Shown here one piece after another: positions 8,808 through 20,360 of a stretch of DNA of 64,000 nt. This DNA comes from Pleomorphomonas carboxyditropha (GTDB lineage Bacteria > Pseudomonadota > Alphaproteobacteria > Rhizobiales > Pleomorphomonadaceae), in the NCBI RefSeq assembly GCF_002770725.1, contig NZ_NQVN01000010.1, forward strand, positions 62,001 to 126,000. Direction: 5' to 3'. The notes below the pieces were generated by a model. It was not told the origin of the DNA and made no database searches. It was given only the letters and a program-made list of their open reading frames with translations. A program made the translations under genes and the position numbers. How positions within the stretch are numbered: position 1 is the stretch's first letter; each line of letters begins with the position of its first letter.

Positions 8808-11374
8808 GCGTTGGCTCGCCGGACTGGCCGGTCGCCGTCCGTCTCGCCGCCCGCGAGGCGCGGGGCGGTCTGTCGGGCTTCCGCATCTTCATCGCCGCCA
8901 TCGCGCTCGGCGTCGCCGCCATCGCCGCCGTCGGCTCGACCAGCCGGGCGATCACCGAGGGCATCGCCCTGCAGGGCCGGGAAATCCTCGGCGGCGACAT
9001 CGCCGTCCGGTTCGGCGGCGAGGTTCCGCCTCAGGATGTGCTTGCCGCCCTCGGCGAACGCGGCCGGCTGTCGACGGTGACGCTGGTCAATTCCATGGCC
9101 CGGCGCGCCGACGGCGAGGCGCAGGCGCTCGTTCGCATCAAGGCGGTGGACGACGCCTATCCGCTGACCGGCGAATTGCGCCTCGAAGGTGGCGGCCGCC
9201 TCGCCGATGCGCTGGCGCCGGCGGCCGATGGGGCGATCGGCGTCGTCGTCGAGCCGATCCTCGCCGACCGGCTCGACGTGAAGGTCGGCGACCGCATCGC
9301 CATCGGCCGGGCGACGGCCGAGGTGCGCGGGCTGATCGAAAACGAGCCTGACCAGGTCGGTACCGGCGTCGCCTATGGACCGCGCGTGATGATGAGCCGG
9401 CCGGCGCTGGCCGCCACCGACATCGTTCAGCCGGGCAGCCTCGTCGAGACCACCGTCCGCCTGGCCTTGCCCGATGGAGCGACCGATGCGGTTGTTACCA
9501 CCGCGGCCGCCGAGATCAAGGCCGCCCAGTCCGACAGCGGCCGGCGCGTTTCCACCCGGCTCGACGCGGCGCCCGGCCTCGAACGCAACGTCGCCCGCTT
9601 CTCGGAATTCCTGACGCTGGTCGGCCTGACGGCGCTGATCGTCGGCGGCGTCGGCGTCACCAACGCCGTCAAGGCGTTCATCGACCGCAAGCGCGACACC
9701 ATCGCCACGCTGAAGGCGGTGGGCGCGCCGGGCGGCTTCGTGGTGGCCGTCTACCTGATCGAAATCGGCGTCATCGCCGGCATCGGCGTGGTGCTCGGCC
9801 TGGCGCTGGGCCTGCTGCCGCCGTTCTTTGCCGGCGGGCTGATCGCCGCGGCGCTCGACCTGCCGATCGAGATCGGCGTCTATCCCGGCGAACTGCTGCT
9901 GGCCGCCGCCTATGGCTTTCTCACCGCCTTCGCCTTCGCCATCTGGTCGCTCGGCCGGGCGCATGACGTGCCGGTGAGCGCGCTGTTCCGCGAGAAGGTG
10001 GCGCCCGAGCGCCGCCTGCCGCGCCGCGCCTATGTGGTGGCGACGACCATTGCCGCCCTGCTGCTGGCCGCGCTGGCCATCATCGCCGCCTCCGACCGCT
10101 TCGTCGCCGTGGTCTTCGTCCTGTCGATGGCGGCGATCTTCGTCGTATTGACCGGCGTCGCCGGGCTGATCCGTCGTCTCGCCGGCCGCGTGCCGGCGGT
10201 CGGCTCGGCCGAGTTCCGTCTGGCGCTGCGCAACATTCACCGGCGCGGCGGCCTGACGCTGTCGGTGGTGCTCTCCCTCGGCCTCGGGCTGACGCTGATG
10301 GTGGCGCTGGCGCTGATCGATACCGGCCTCAGGCGGCAGCTCACCTCGACCCTGCCGGAGAAGGCGCCGACCTTCTTCATGCTCGACATCCGCTCGAACG
10401 AGCTCGACGCCTTCTCCCGTCTTGTGGAGGCGACCGTGCCGGGCACCCAGCTTGAGACCGTGCCGATGCTGCGCGGCCGCATCACCGCGCTGAAGGGAAC
10501 GCCGGTCGACAAGATCGATGCGCCCGACGGCGCCCGCTGGGCGCTTTCCGGCGACCGCGGCATCACGCTGTCGGCCGAACCGCCGGCCAACTCGACGCTG
10601 GCCTCCGGCGCCTGGTGGCCGAAGGACTACGCGGGCGAGCCGCTGGTGTCCTTCGAGGACGAGCTGGCACGCGAATTCGGCCTTTCGATCGGCGACACGG
10701 TGACCGTCAGCGTGCTCGGCCGGGAGATCACCGCCAGGATCGCCAGCACCCGCAAGGTCGAGTGGCAATCGCTGTCCATCAATTTCGTGATGGTGTTCTC
10801 GCCCAATACCTTTGCCGGGGCGCCCTATTCGGTGCTGTCGACGGCGGCGCTGCCGGCAAGCGGCGATCCGGGCGGCGACCGGCAGAACGAAGGCCGGCTG
10901 ATCAAGGCGGTGGTCACCGCCTTCCCGACGGCGACCATGGTGCGCGTCAAGGACGTGCTCGCCACCGTCAACGACCTCATCGGTTCGCTGACGCTGGCGA
11001 TCCGCGCCGCCGCCTCCATCGCGCTCGCCGCTTCGGTGCTGGTGCTGGCCGGCGCGCTCGCCTCCGGCCACCGCCAGCGCGTCTACGACGCCGTGCTGCT
11101 CAAGACCTTCGGGGCGACGCGCGCCCGCGTTCTCCTGGCTTTCGCGCTGGAATACGCCGCGCTCGGCCTCCTTACCGCCGTCTTCGCGCTGGTTGCCGGC
11201 GCGGCCGCCGCCTGGGGCGTGCTGACCGGCATCATGGACGTGCCGGTCGACCTCAATCCGTGGGTGGCGACGGGCGCGGTGGCGGTGGCGCTTCTCCTGA
11301 CCATCGGCCTCGGGCTGCTCGGCACCTTCAGGGCGCTGTCGGCCAAGGCGGCGCCCGTTCTCAGGAATCTTTAA
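8804..11374 (+). CDS. ABC transporter permease, FtsX-like (YbbP type)
   Basis: An 856-residue inner-membrane permease with two FtsX/MacB_PCD modules. The first transmembrane helix is at about residues 27-47, a periplasmic domain follows, then a three-helix FtsX module near residues 265-390. Further helices lie at about 405-450, then a second periplasmic segment and a C-terminal FtsX module (about 725-850). This double-module layout matches YbbP rather than LolC or LolE. It is encoded directly after its ATPase with a four-base overlap. The substrate is not known. Confidence 0.9.
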   Translation: MSVGSPDWPVAVRLAAREARGGLSGFRIFIAAIALGVAAIAAVGSTSRAITEGIALQGREILGGDIAVRFGGEVPPQDVLAALGERGRLSTVTLVNSMARRADGEAQALVRIKAVDDAYPLTGELRLEGGGRLADALAPAADGAIGVVVEPILADRLDVKVGDRIAIGRATAEVRGLIENEPDQVGTGVAYGPRVMMSRPALAATDIVQPGSLVETTVRLALPDGATDAVVTTAAAEIKAAQSDSGRRVSTRLDAAPGLERNVARFSEFLTLVGLTALIVGGVGVTNAVKAFIDRKRDTIATLKAVGAPGGFVVAVYLIEIGVIAGIGVVLGLALGLLPPFFAGGLIAAALDLPIEIGVYPGELLLAAAYGFLTAFAFAIWSLGRAHDVPVSALFREKVAPERRLPRRAYVVATTIAALLLAALAIIAASDRFVAVVFVLSMAAIFVVLTGVAGLIRRLAGRVPAVGSAEFRLALRNIHRRGGLTLSVVLSLGLGLTLMVALALIDTGLRRQLTSTLPEKAPTFFMLDIRSNELDAFSRLVEATVPGTQLETVPMLRGRITALKGTPVDKIDAPDGARWALSGDRGITLSAEPPANSTLASGAWWPKDYAGEPLVSFEDELAREFGLSIGDTVTVSVLGREITARIASTRKVEWQSLSINFVMVFSPNTFAGAPYSVLSTAALPASGDPGGDRQNEGRLIKAVVTAFPTATMVRVKDVLATVNDLIGSLTLAIRAAASIALAASVLVLAGALASGHRQRVYDAVLLKTFGATRARVLLAFALEYAALGLLTAVFALVAGAAAAWGVLTGIMDVPVDLNPWVATGAVAVALLLTIGLGLLGTFRALSAKAAPVLRNL

Positions 11375-11410
11375 ATCTTCGTCATGTTTGATAGAGTCGT
11401 CGGCACGCCC

Positions 11411-11439
11411 TTGAGCTTTCACCGGCGTGCGCCCATATT
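11411..11439 (+). promoter_or_regulatory. Candidate sigma-70 type promoter for the Bax-inhibitor-1 gene
   Basis: TTGAGC and CATATT are separated by 17 bases, about 70 bases before the ATG of the next gene. Spacing is ideal and both boxes are fair matches. The region is visibly less GC-rich than its surroundings. Confidence 0.4.
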
Positions 11440-11510
11440 GCTATTTCGAGCAGGGGGAGGCTCGCCTTCCCCCAGCGACTCTGTATTCCTAGAGAAGGAT
11501 CGAGGCCCCA

Positions 11511-12260
11511 ATGGCATTCCCTGAACGCAACATCCCCTCCGGTTACGGTTCCCGGACCTATTCCGCGGAGATCGATCAGGGTCTCCGCAGCTATATGCTA
11601 TCGGTCTACAACTACATGGCGATCGGCCTTGCCGTGACCGGCGGCGTCGCGGCGCTTGCCGCCAATGCCGCGGTGGCGAGCTGGGATCCGATCACCCTCA
11701 CCTCCTTCGGCGTCGCGCTCTACACGAGCCCGCTGCAGTGGCTGGTCATCCTGTCGCCGATCGCGCTGGTGATGGTGTTCTCCTTCGGCATCCAGCGGCT
11801 TTCGATGCCGGTGGCGCAGGGCCTGTTCTGGGCCTTCGCGGCGCTGATGGGCCTGTCGCTGTCGTCGATCTTCCTGGTCTATACCCAGCAGTCGATCACG
11901 CAGGTGTTCTTCATCTCGGCCGCCGCCTTTGCCGCCCTCAGCCTCTATGGTTACACGACCAAGCGCAGTCTCAGCGCCATGGGTTCGTTCCTGATCATGG
12001 GTCTGTTCGGCCTGATCATCGCCTCGCTGGTCAATCTGTTCATGCAGTCGTCGGCGATGGAATTCGCCATCTCGGTGCTCGGCGTCGGCATCTTCGCCGG
12101 CCTGACCGCCTACGACACGCAGACCATCAAGGAGATGTATTACGAGGGCGACGACAGCGCGACCGCCGGCCGCAAGGCCATCATGGGCGCCCTCAATCTC
12201 TACATGGACTTCATCAACCTGTTCATCATGCTGCTGCGCCTGATTGGCGACCGCCGCTGA
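11511..12260 (+). CDS. Bax inhibitor-1 / YccA family membrane protein
   Basis: A 249-residue integral membrane protein with seven predicted hydrophobic segments. The Bax-inhibitor-1 pattern includes a conserved late segment (GVGIFAGLTAYDTQTIKEMY) whose acidic residues correspond to the pH-sensing pair of bacterial BsYetJ-type channels. Bacterial members are linked to calcium leak or to FtsH-associated quality control; which applies here is unknown. It has its own candidate promoter and a strong terminator directly after it, so it is probably monocistronic. Confidence 0.92.
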   Translation: MAFPERNIPSGYGSRTYSAEIDQGLRSYMLSVYNYMAIGLAVTGGVAALAANAAVASWDPITLTSFGVALYTSPLQWLVILSPIALVMVFSFGIQRLSMPVAQGLFWAFAALMGLSLSSIFLVYTQQSITQVFFISAAAFAALSLYGYTTKRSLSAMGSFLIMGLFGLIIASLVNLFMQSSAMEFAISVLGVGIFAGLTAYDTQTIKEMYYEGDDSATAGRKAIMGALNLYMDFINLFIMLLRLIGDRR

Positions 12261-12289
12261 CGACGGCAGAACGTCCTGAACGAACACGC

Positions 12290-12319
12290 GGCGCCGGGTC
12301 ATTCCCGGCGCCGTTTTTG
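12290..12319 (+). terminator. Rho-independent terminator after the Bax-inhibitor-1 gene
   Basis: A perfect nine-base-pair stem (GGCGCCGGG, five-base loop, CCCGGCGCC) is followed by GTTTTTGTTT, 30 bases after the stop codon. Confidence 0.88.
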
Positions 12320-12392
12320 TTTGAGGCGGAACGTCGGGCATGCGATCTAGAACACGCGCATTGCCGCGCCCTTCGTCATTCCGGATTCGATC

Positions 12393-12929
12393 ATGCTGAC
12401 CATTCGTCCCGCCCGCTCCGGCGACATCCCGGCCATCGCCGCCATCTACCAGGAAGCCGTGCGCACCGGCACCGCCTCGTGGGAGCTCGAGCCGCCAACC
12501 GAGGCTGAGATGCTGAGGCGCTTCGAGACCATCACCGGCGGCGGCTATCCCTATCTCGTTGCCGAAATGGGCGGGACGCTTGCCGGCTATGCCTACGCCA
12601 GCGCCTACCGGCCGCGCCTTGCCTATCGCTTCACCGTCGAGAATTCGATCTATGTCGATCCGGCCCGTCAGGGCCAGGGCATCGGCAGGCGCCTCCTGCA
12701 GGCGCTGATCGACGACTGCGCCCGGCGCGGCTTCCGGCAGATGGTGGCGGTGATCGGCGACAGCGGCAACCTCGGCTCGCGCAAGCTGCACGCCGCCCTC
12801 GGCTTCACGCTGATCGGCGTCGCGCCGGCGCTCGGCTACAAATTCGACCGCTGGCTCGATCAGGTGCTGATGCAGAGGGCGCTCGGCGACGGCGAGCATT
12901 CGGCGCCCGGCGAGCTTTCAAAGAGCTGA
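12393..12929 (+). CDS. GNAT family N-acetyltransferase, phosphinothricin-acetyltransferase-like
   Basis: A 178-residue GCN5-related acetyltransferase. It opens with MLTIRPARSGDIPAIAAIY. The acetyl-CoA pyrophosphate loop is RQGQGIGRRLLQAL near residues 92-105, preceded by ENSIYVDP, which is typical of the PAT/Bar subgroup. Homologues acetylate amino-acid-like compounds such as phosphinothricin, methionine sulfone or methionine sulfoximine. The true substrate cannot be read from the sequence. It is convergent with asd and the two are separated by a terminator. Confidence 0.9.
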   Translation: MLTIRPARSGDIPAIAAIYQEAVRTGTASWELEPPTEAEMLRRFETITGGGYPYLVAEMGGTLAGYAYASAYRPRLAYRFTVENSIYVDPARQGQGIGRRLLQALIDDCARRGFRQMVAVIGDSGNLGSRKLHAALGFTLIGVAPALGYKFDRWLDQVLMQRALGDGEHSAPGELSKS

Positions 12930-12933
12930 GGCA

Positions 12934-12972
12934 AAAGAAAAAGGCCGCCGCGAGGATGATCGCAGCGGCCAA
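12934..12972 (-). terminator. Rho-independent terminator for asd
   Basis: Read on the minus strand, a stem at 12943-12970 (GGCCGC with an inner GCGA/TCGC pair) is followed by TTTTT. It lies about 20 bases after the asd stop codon, and the A-run on the plus strand confirms the orientation. Confidence 0.85.
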
Positions 12973-12992
12973 AAGCGTGTGTATCGGGGCGT

Positions 12993-14024
12993 TCAGGCGG
13001 CCTTCTTGGGCTTCAGCAGGCCGCGGTTGATCAGCACCTCGGCGATCTGCACGGCGTTGAGCGCGGCGCCCTTGCGGAGATTGTCGGAGACCACCCACAT
13101 GGTAAGGCCGTTCTCCACCGTGATGTCCTCGCGGATGCGGGAGATGTAGGTGGCGTCCTCGCCGGCCGCTTCGTAAGGGGTGATGTAGCCGCCGGGCTCG
13201 TGCTTGTCGACGACGAGGCAGCCGGGCGCCTCGCGCAGGATCGAGCGGGCCTCGTCGGCGCTGATCGGGTTTTCGAACTCGATGTTGACCACTTCCGAGT
13301 GGGAAATGAACACCGGCACGCGCACGCAGGTGGCGGTCAGCTTGATCTTCGGATCGAGGATCTTCTTGGTTTCCGCCGTCATCTTCCACTCTTCCTTGGT
13401 GAAGCCGTCCTCCATGAAGACGTCGATGTGCGGAATGAGGTTGAAGGCGATGCGCTTCGGAAACTTCTTCGGCTCGACCGGATCGGAGACGAAGATGGCG
13501 CGGGTCTGGGTGAACAGCTCGTCCATCGCGTCCTTGCCGGCGCCCGACACCGACTGGTAGGTCGACACCACCACGCGCCGGATGCCGGCCTTGTCGTGCA
13601 GCGGCTTCAGCGCCACCACGAGCTGGGCGGTGGAACAGTTGGGATTGGCGATGATGTACTTCTTGGTGAAGCCGGCGGCGGCATCGGCGTTCACCTCCGG
13701 CACGACCAGCGGCACGTCCTCGTCGTAGCGCCAGGCCGAGGAATTGTCGATGACGACGCACTTCTCGGCGCCGATCTTCGGCGACCATTCCTTGGAGATC
13801 GAGCCGCCGGCCGACATGACGCAGATGTCGACGTCGGAAAAGTCGACGTGCTCGAGCGCCTGCACCTTCAGCGTCTTGTCGCCGAACGACACCTCGGTGC
13901 CCTGGCTTCTCCGCGAGGCGACAGCCACCACCTCGTCGGCGGGAAAGCCGCGCTCGGCGAGGATCGAAAGCATTTCGCGGCCCACGTTTCCGGTGGCACC
14001 GACCACAGCGACCTTGTAACCCAT
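12993..14024 (-). CDS. asd: Aspartate-semialdehyde dehydrogenase
   Basis: Reduces aspartyl phosphate to aspartate semialdehyde with NADPH, the branch-point step for lysine/diaminopimelate, threonine and methionine. The 343 residues begin with the dinucleotide fold VAVVGATGNVGREML. The active-site nucleophile is Cys130 (ANPNCSTAQLV), and the base is His242 in ISHSEVVNIEF. Length and motifs are complete. It is transcribed alone, behind a long leader with a Thr/Lys-rich leader peptide and alternative hairpins, and ends at a strong terminator. Asd is not itself specific to threonine, so control by both Thr and Lys codons would make sense. Confidence 0.97.
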   Translation of the reverse strand: MGYKVAVVGATGNVGREMLSILAERGFPADEVVAVASRRSQGTEVSFGDKTLKVQALEHVDFSDVDICVMSAGGSISKEWSPKIGAEKCVVIDNSSAWRYDEDVPLVVPEVNADAAAGFTKKYIIANPNCSTAQLVVALKPLHDKAGIRRVVVSTYQSVSGAGKDAMDELFTQTRAIFVSDPVEPKKFPKRIAFNLIPHIDVFMEDGFTKEEWKMTAETKKILDPKIKLTATCVRVPVFISHSEVVNIEFENPISADEARSILREAPGCLVVDKHEPGGYITPYEAAGEDATYISRIREDITVENGLTMWVVSDNLRKGAALNAVQIAEVLINRGLLKPKKAA

Positions 14025-14122
14025 GTTGGACTGACCTTCTGAAAGTGTGGCTTTGCGCCGTAAAAGTCGTCCCCCGCCTCGTCTGGCGGCCGGTCGCTCT
14101 TCAGTCTGTCAGGGAGACGTTC

Positions 14123-14160
14123 GAGGAGGCCACCTTCCGCCTCCTCCAACCCCGAGGAGG
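14123..14160 (-). promoter_or_regulatory. Mutually exclusive hairpins, probable asd attenuator
   Basis: In the asd leader RNA three blocks follow each other: A (complement of 14154-14160, CCTCCTC), B (complement of 14139-14146, GAGGAGGC) and C (complement of 14123-14130, GCCTCCTC). A pairs perfectly with B through a seven-base loop, and B pairs perfectly with C through an eight-base loop, so they cannot form together. This is the layout of an amino-acid attenuator. A third small stem (14074-14089) is followed by TTTT eight bases later and is the only terminator-like element seen. The exact terminator is therefore uncertain. Confidence 0.6.
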
Positions 14161-14185
14161 ACGGTGCGGGGCGAGGAAGCGTCGA

Positions 14186-14224
14186 TTACGTCGTGGTCGT
14201 TTTCGTCGTCGCCGTTTTCGTCAT
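14186..14224 (-). CDS. Threonine/lysine-rich leader peptide of asd
   Basis: A 12-codon open frame, MTKTATTKTTTT followed by TAA, is encoded about 160 bases upstream of the asd start on the same strand. Eight of the twelve residues are threonine and two are lysine, the two amino acids made from the Asd product. It ends just upstream of the alternative hairpins. The layout resembles E. coli thrL, but the sequence is unrelated. The ribosome-binding site is weak (a GGGCTT-like stretch). Inferred role: ribosome stalling on Thr or Lys codons selects the antiterminator pairing and raises asd expression. Confidence 0.7.
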   Translation of the reverse strand: MTKTATTKTTTT

Positions 14225-14570
14225 GGTAAGCCCGGCCGGGACAATACCCGGCGCAAAGACGGCCTGACGGGAACCATTCGCGAACGGCATGGACCATTCC
14301 TCTCTCGAATGCTGGGCTTTATGGCCGAAAGGGCAGGGCGGGTCAAGACGAATCGGGATGGGATGCGGCGGAGCCGCCCTGTTTCCGGCGGCTGGCCGCG
14401 AGGGGACCGCCTTGCCTGTTTTTCCAAGCTGATCGGCGGCTTCTCCGCAGTATTACTTAGGTGTAGCGGGCGCCGAGCCACCGGCAAAACAAGCAATCCT
14501 TTACCGGTGGGGTTGTAGATCTCTTGATGATTCCCGTCGGTGGGAAAATGTGAATTCAAGCGAGGCGAGC
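14225..14570. other. Intergenic region between the asd leader and a PAS chemoreceptor gene
   Basis: About 346 bases without a convincing gene. It must contain the asd promoter (minus strand) and that of the receptor gene (plus strand). An inverted repeat CCACCGG / CCGGTGG at 14478-14510 lies 60 bases before the receptor start and could be an operator or a leader hairpin. Open frames across this stretch on both strands have no recognisable features. Confidence 0.5.
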
Positions 14571-15851
14571 ATGTCGCTATTCGGACGCAGGACTTCTTCA
14601 GAGAAGATCAAGATCAACTTCTTCGACAGCACGCCCGATGCCGTGATGGTCATTGCCGACGGCAAGTTCATCGAGTGCAACGCCGCCGCCGTCAAGATGT
14701 TCGGATCGTCGTCGAAGAACGCGCTGATCGCCACCACGCCGGCCGCGCTGTCGCCGCCGATGCAGCCGGACGGCCAGCCGTCGGCGGCCAGGGCCGAGGC
14801 GCTGATCGGCGAGGCGATGGCCACGGGCTACAAGCGGTTCGAATGGCTGCACCGGCGGGCCGACGGCACCGACTTCCCGGTCCTGGTGACGCTGATCCTG
14901 TCCAAGGTCGATGGCCGGCCGGTGGTCCTCACCAACCTTGCCGACCTCTCCGACGCCTTCCGTGAGCGCGAGGCGCGGCGCGAGCAGGAAGCACGCAGCG
15001 CCAAGGCCTCGATGCTGCAGCAGCTCACCGCCGAGTTCGACCGCAACGTCTCGGCGGCGCTCGGCACGGTGGGCCAGGTCGCCGACCAGCTCGAATCGTC
15101 GTCGCAGGCGATGTCCGGCTCGGCCGACCAGACCAATCGCCAGCTCACCGAGCTGACGGCCGCGTCCGAGCAGGTGTCGGCGGCCGTCGGCATCGTCTCC
15201 GAATCGGCCGGGGAACTGTCGGCGTCGATCGCCGAGATCGGCCGCCAGGTCCACCAGTCGAGCAGCATTTCGAGCGCCGCCAACGAGGAGGCGCGCCATA
15301 CCAACGAAATCGTCAAGGGGCTGGCCGAAAGTTCCGCCAAGATCGGCGAGGTGATCAGCCTGATCAACGGCATCGCCAGCCAGACCAATCTCCTGGCGCT
15401 CAACGCCACCATCGAGGCGGCGCGGGCCGGCGAAGCCGGGCGGGGCTTCGCGGTGGTCGCCCAGGAAGTGAAGGCGCTCGCCAACCAGACGACGCGGGCC
15501 ACCGACGAGATCGGCGCGCAGATCGGTGCCGTGCAGGCGGCGACCACCCAGGCGGTGGGCGCCATAGGCGGCATCGCCACGCGCATCGGCGAGATCAACG
15601 AGATTGCCGGGGCGATTGCCGCGGCGGTGGAACAGCAGTCGCGCGCCACCGCCGCCATCGCCAGCAACATCCAGCAGGCCTCGGCGGCGAGCCATAAGGT
15701 GTCGATCAACACCGGCGGCGTCGCCCATACCTCGGTGGAGACGCGCAAGGCGGCTGAGGCGGTGCTGAGCTCGGCCAAGGCGCTGTCCGGCGAAGCCGGC
15801 GGCCTGCGCTCCACCGTCGACCGCTTCCTGCAGGGCGTGAAACGGGCGTAA
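14571..15851 (+). CDS. Cytoplasmic methyl-accepting chemotaxis protein with PAS domain
   Basis: A 426-residue chemoreceptor without transmembrane segments or signal peptide. A PAS sensor ([20 protein letters not shown]) covers about residues 15-115. A coiled-coil methylation region follows, then the conserved hairpin tip ([20 protein letters not shown]) near residues 275-300, where CheA and CheW bind. An in-frame GTG at 14550 could also be the start, but GAGG precedes the ATG at 14571 at good spacing. Such soluble receptors usually sense redox state or energy. It ends at a shared bidirectional terminator facing acnA. Confidence 0.93.
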   Translation: MSLFGRRTSSEKIKINFFDSTPDAVMVIADGKFIECNAAAVKMFGSSSKNALIATTPAALSPPMQPDGQPSAARAEALIGEAMATGYKRFEWLHRRADGTDFPVLVTLILSKVDGRPVVLTNLADLSDAFREREARREQEARSAKASMLQQLTAEFDRNVSAALGTVGQVADQLESSSQAMSGSADQTNRQLTELTAASEQVSAAVGIVSESAGELSASIAEIGRQVHQSSSISSAANEEARHTNEIVKGLAESSAKIGEVISLINGIASQTNLLALNATIEAARAGEAGRGFAVVAQEVKALANQTTRATDEIGAQIGAVQAATTQAVGAIGGIATRIGEINEIAGAIAAAVEQQSRATAAIASNIQQASAASHKVSINTGGVAHTSVETRKAAEAVLSSAKALSGEAGGLRSTVDRFLQGVKRA

Positions 15852-15874
15852 GCGACCGAGACCGGCGCAAAACG

Positions 15875-15903
15875 AAAGGCCCACCCTCGCGGGTGGGCCT
15901 TTT
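15875..15903. terminator. Bidirectional rho-independent terminator between the PAS receptor gene and acnA
   Basis: A perfect stem AAAGGCCCACCC / GGGTGGGCCTTT with a four-base loop has A-rich bases on its left and T-rich bases on its right. It can stop transcription from the receptor gene on the plus strand and from acnA on the minus strand. Confidence 0.9.
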
Positions 15904-15939
15904 GCGTCGTGTTTTGGCCAGGCGAACCGGCGCTCCGGC

Positions 15940-18636
<2,697 letters not shown>

Positions 18637-18948
18637 GCGCAGGCCCCTTTCCATGCCGGGGGCGCCTTGCCGGGGCGGACGGCGGCGAATGCCGACCTGC
18701 GCTCGGACAGGACCTCACCACCGGCGAGCTGTTTGACGTTTACGTAATGGTCAGATGACGACCGGAGACTTCCTTGCGCCTTATAGAGAATAAGGTGGCG
18801 GCTCACCAGACCTTGTGTACGAAATTCTACCATATGGCGCCGCATTGCGGGATCGGCGTCCGGTTCCGTCGGCCGGCACGCGAAACCAGCTTACGCCTCC
18901 CGCCGCGATGCTCTATTGGAAGGAACGCCGTCCGCGCCGGAGATCTCC
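18637..18948. other. Divergent control region between acnA and ccmA
   Basis: About 310 bases with no credible gene. It contains two small palindromes: TTACGTAA at 18740-18747, and CCTTAT / ATAAGG separated by five bases at 18779-18795. A locally AT-richer stretch lies near 18809-18836. These are plausible sites for divergent promoters and a regulator, but I cannot assign any factor. Confidence 0.4.
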
Positions 18949-19590
18949 GTGAATCAGTCCTTTCCGCCCTTCCGCCTCATCGTGCAGGCGCTCGACGTCG
19001 AGCGCGGCGGCCGGCGGGTGATCGAGGGCATCGATTTCGAAATCGCCGGCGGCGAGGCGGTGCTGGTCACCGGTCCGAACGGCGTCGGCAAGTCGACGCT
19101 GCTGAGGGCGCTCGCCGGGCTCAGCCGGCCGGCAGGCGGTTGCGTGCGCTTTCTGGCCGACGGTGTCGCCGATCCCGACGAAGTCGGCCGCCACATCCAC
19201 TATCTCGGCCACCGGGACGCGGTGAAGCCGGCCCTGACGGTCCACGAGAACCTGGCGTTCTGGCAGGACTTCCTCGGAGCGGATGGCGGTGAGCCGGTGG
19301 AGACGGCGCTCGAAAGCGTCGGACTTGTCGATCTCGCCGCCCTGCCGGCCGCCTATCTGTCGGCCGGGCAGCGGCGGCGCCTCGCCGTCGCCCGCCTCGT
19401 CGCGGTGCGCCGGCCGCTCTGGCTGCTCGACGAACCGACGGCCGCCCTCGACGCCGCGTCGGAGGCCAGCCTCGTCCGGCTGATGGCCGCCCATCTGGAA
19501 ATGGGGGGCGCCGTCATCGCGGCCACCCATCTTGCCATCGGTCTGGCCGGCGCCCGCTCGCTTCGTCTCGTCGCCGGGGAGATGGCCTGA
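18949..19590 (+). CDS. ccmA: Heme exporter ATP-binding protein CcmA
   Basis: The ATPase of the CcmAB complex of system I cytochrome c maturation, which releases holo-CcmE from CcmC-heme. The 213-residue protein has Walker A (TGPNGVGKSTLLRAL), the signature LSAGQRRRLAVARL and Walker B (PLWLLDEPTAALD), all CcmA-like, plus HYLGHRDAVKP, typical of the family. The frame extends to a TTG at 18916, but CCGGAG precedes the GTG at 18949 at suitable spacing. Its stop overlaps the ccmB start by one base. Confidence 0.93.
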   Translation: MNQSFPPFRLIVQALDVERGGRRVIEGIDFEIAGGEAVLVTGPNGVGKSTLLRALAGLSRPAGGCVRFLADGVADPDEVGRHIHYLGHRDAVKPALTVHENLAFWQDFLGADGGEPVETALESVGLVDLAALPAAYLSAGQRRRLAVARLVAVRRPLWLLDEPTAALDAASEASLVRLMAAHLEMGGAVIAATHLAIGLAGARSLRLVAGEMA

Positions 19591-20258
19591 TGCCGCCGCT
19601 CGCAGCCCTCTATGTCCGGGAATTGCGCCTCGCCGTCCGCATCGGCGGCGGCGCCATGATGGGCGTGTTGTTCTATCTGATCGTGGTGACGACCTTTCCC
19701 TTCGCCATCGGCCCGGATCTCAACCTCCTGTCGCGCCTCGGGCCGGCGATCCTGTGGATCGGCGCGCTGCTCGCCACGCTGCTCGGTCTCGACCGGCTGT
19801 TCGAGGCCGATCGCGACGACGGTGCGCTCGACCTTCTGGTCGCCTCGGGCCGGCCGCTGGAACTGCTGGTGATCGTCAAGGTCGCGGCGCACTGGACGGC
19901 GACGGGCCTGCCGCTCATCATCGCCGCGCCGTTCCTGTCGCTGCTTCTGGCCATGCCTGTTGACGTGACGCTCGCCACCCTGGCGACGCTTGTCGCCGGT
20001 ACGCCGGCGCTGACCCTGCTCGGGGCGATCGGCGCCGGTCTGACCGTGTCGCTGAGGCGCGGCGGCCTGCTGCTGCCGATCCTGGTGCTGCCGTTCGCCG
20101 TGCCGGTGCTGATCTTCGGCGTCGCCGCCGCCACCGCCGTCGCCTTCGACCCGGCCGCCTTTCGCACGCCGTTTCTGCTCATCGTCGCCCTGACGCTGAT
20201 GGCGGCGGCGATCTCGCCGATCGCCACCGCTGCCGCGCTCAGGAACGGGCTTGATTAG
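19590..20258 (+). CDS. ccmB: Heme exporter permease CcmB
   Basis: The 222-residue membrane subunit of the cytochrome c maturation ABC complex, with about six hydrophobic helices and the family opening LYVRELRLAVRIGGGAMMGV. The C-terminal TAAALRNGL is also typical. Start and stop of the neighbours are fused as TGATG, so translation is coupled to ccmA. Unusually, ccmC and ccmD do not follow. The next gene is a chemoreceptor on the opposite strand, with two palindromic repeats at the junction. Confidence 0.93.
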   Translation: MPPLAALYVRELRLAVRIGGGAMMGVLFYLIVVTTFPFAIGPDLNLLSRLGPAILWIGALLATLLGLDRLFEADRDDGALDLLVASGRPLELLVIVKVAAHWTATGLPLIIAAPFLSLLLAMPVDVTLATLATLVAGTPALTLLGAIGAGLTVSLRRGGLLLPILVLPFAVPVLIFGVAAATAVAFDPAAFRTPFLLIVALTLMAAAISPIATAAALRNGLD

Positions 20259-20259
20259 A

Positions 20260-20304
20260 GCATCGGACCGAAAAGTGGAATCCGGTTTTCGGAAAATCCG
20301 ATGC
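20260..20304. repeat. Intergenic palindromic repeat (GCATCGGA family)
   Basis: Outer arms GCATCGGA / TCCGATGC enclose inner arms CGAAAA / TTTTCG. It lies two bases after the ccmB stop. Related units occur at 62147-62306. Such short palindromes are common in Hyphomicrobiales, and here it may also act as a terminator between converging genes. Confidence 0.75.
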
Positions 20305-20318
20305 GCCAACAAAGACCT

Positions 20319-20354
20319 AGAGCGGCGGCGCGGATATATCCGGGCCGTCGCTCT
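20319..20354. repeat. Second intergenic palindrome after ccmB
   Basis: Outer arms AGAGCG / CGCTCT enclose the perfect palindrome CGGATATATCCG. It sits just before the stop codon of the converging chemoreceptor gene. Confidence 0.6.
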
Positions 20355-20360
20355 GAAGGG

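Noticed and set aside
7817-11422. Minus-strand frame of about 1,200 codons opposite the ABC transporter genes
   Set aside because: A shadow of two real genes with clear ABC motifs. The product is low-complexity and charged, without family resemblance.
14045-14518. Plus-strand frame opposite the asd leader
   Set aside because: It overlaps the attenuator-like structures and has no recognisable domain or ribosome site.
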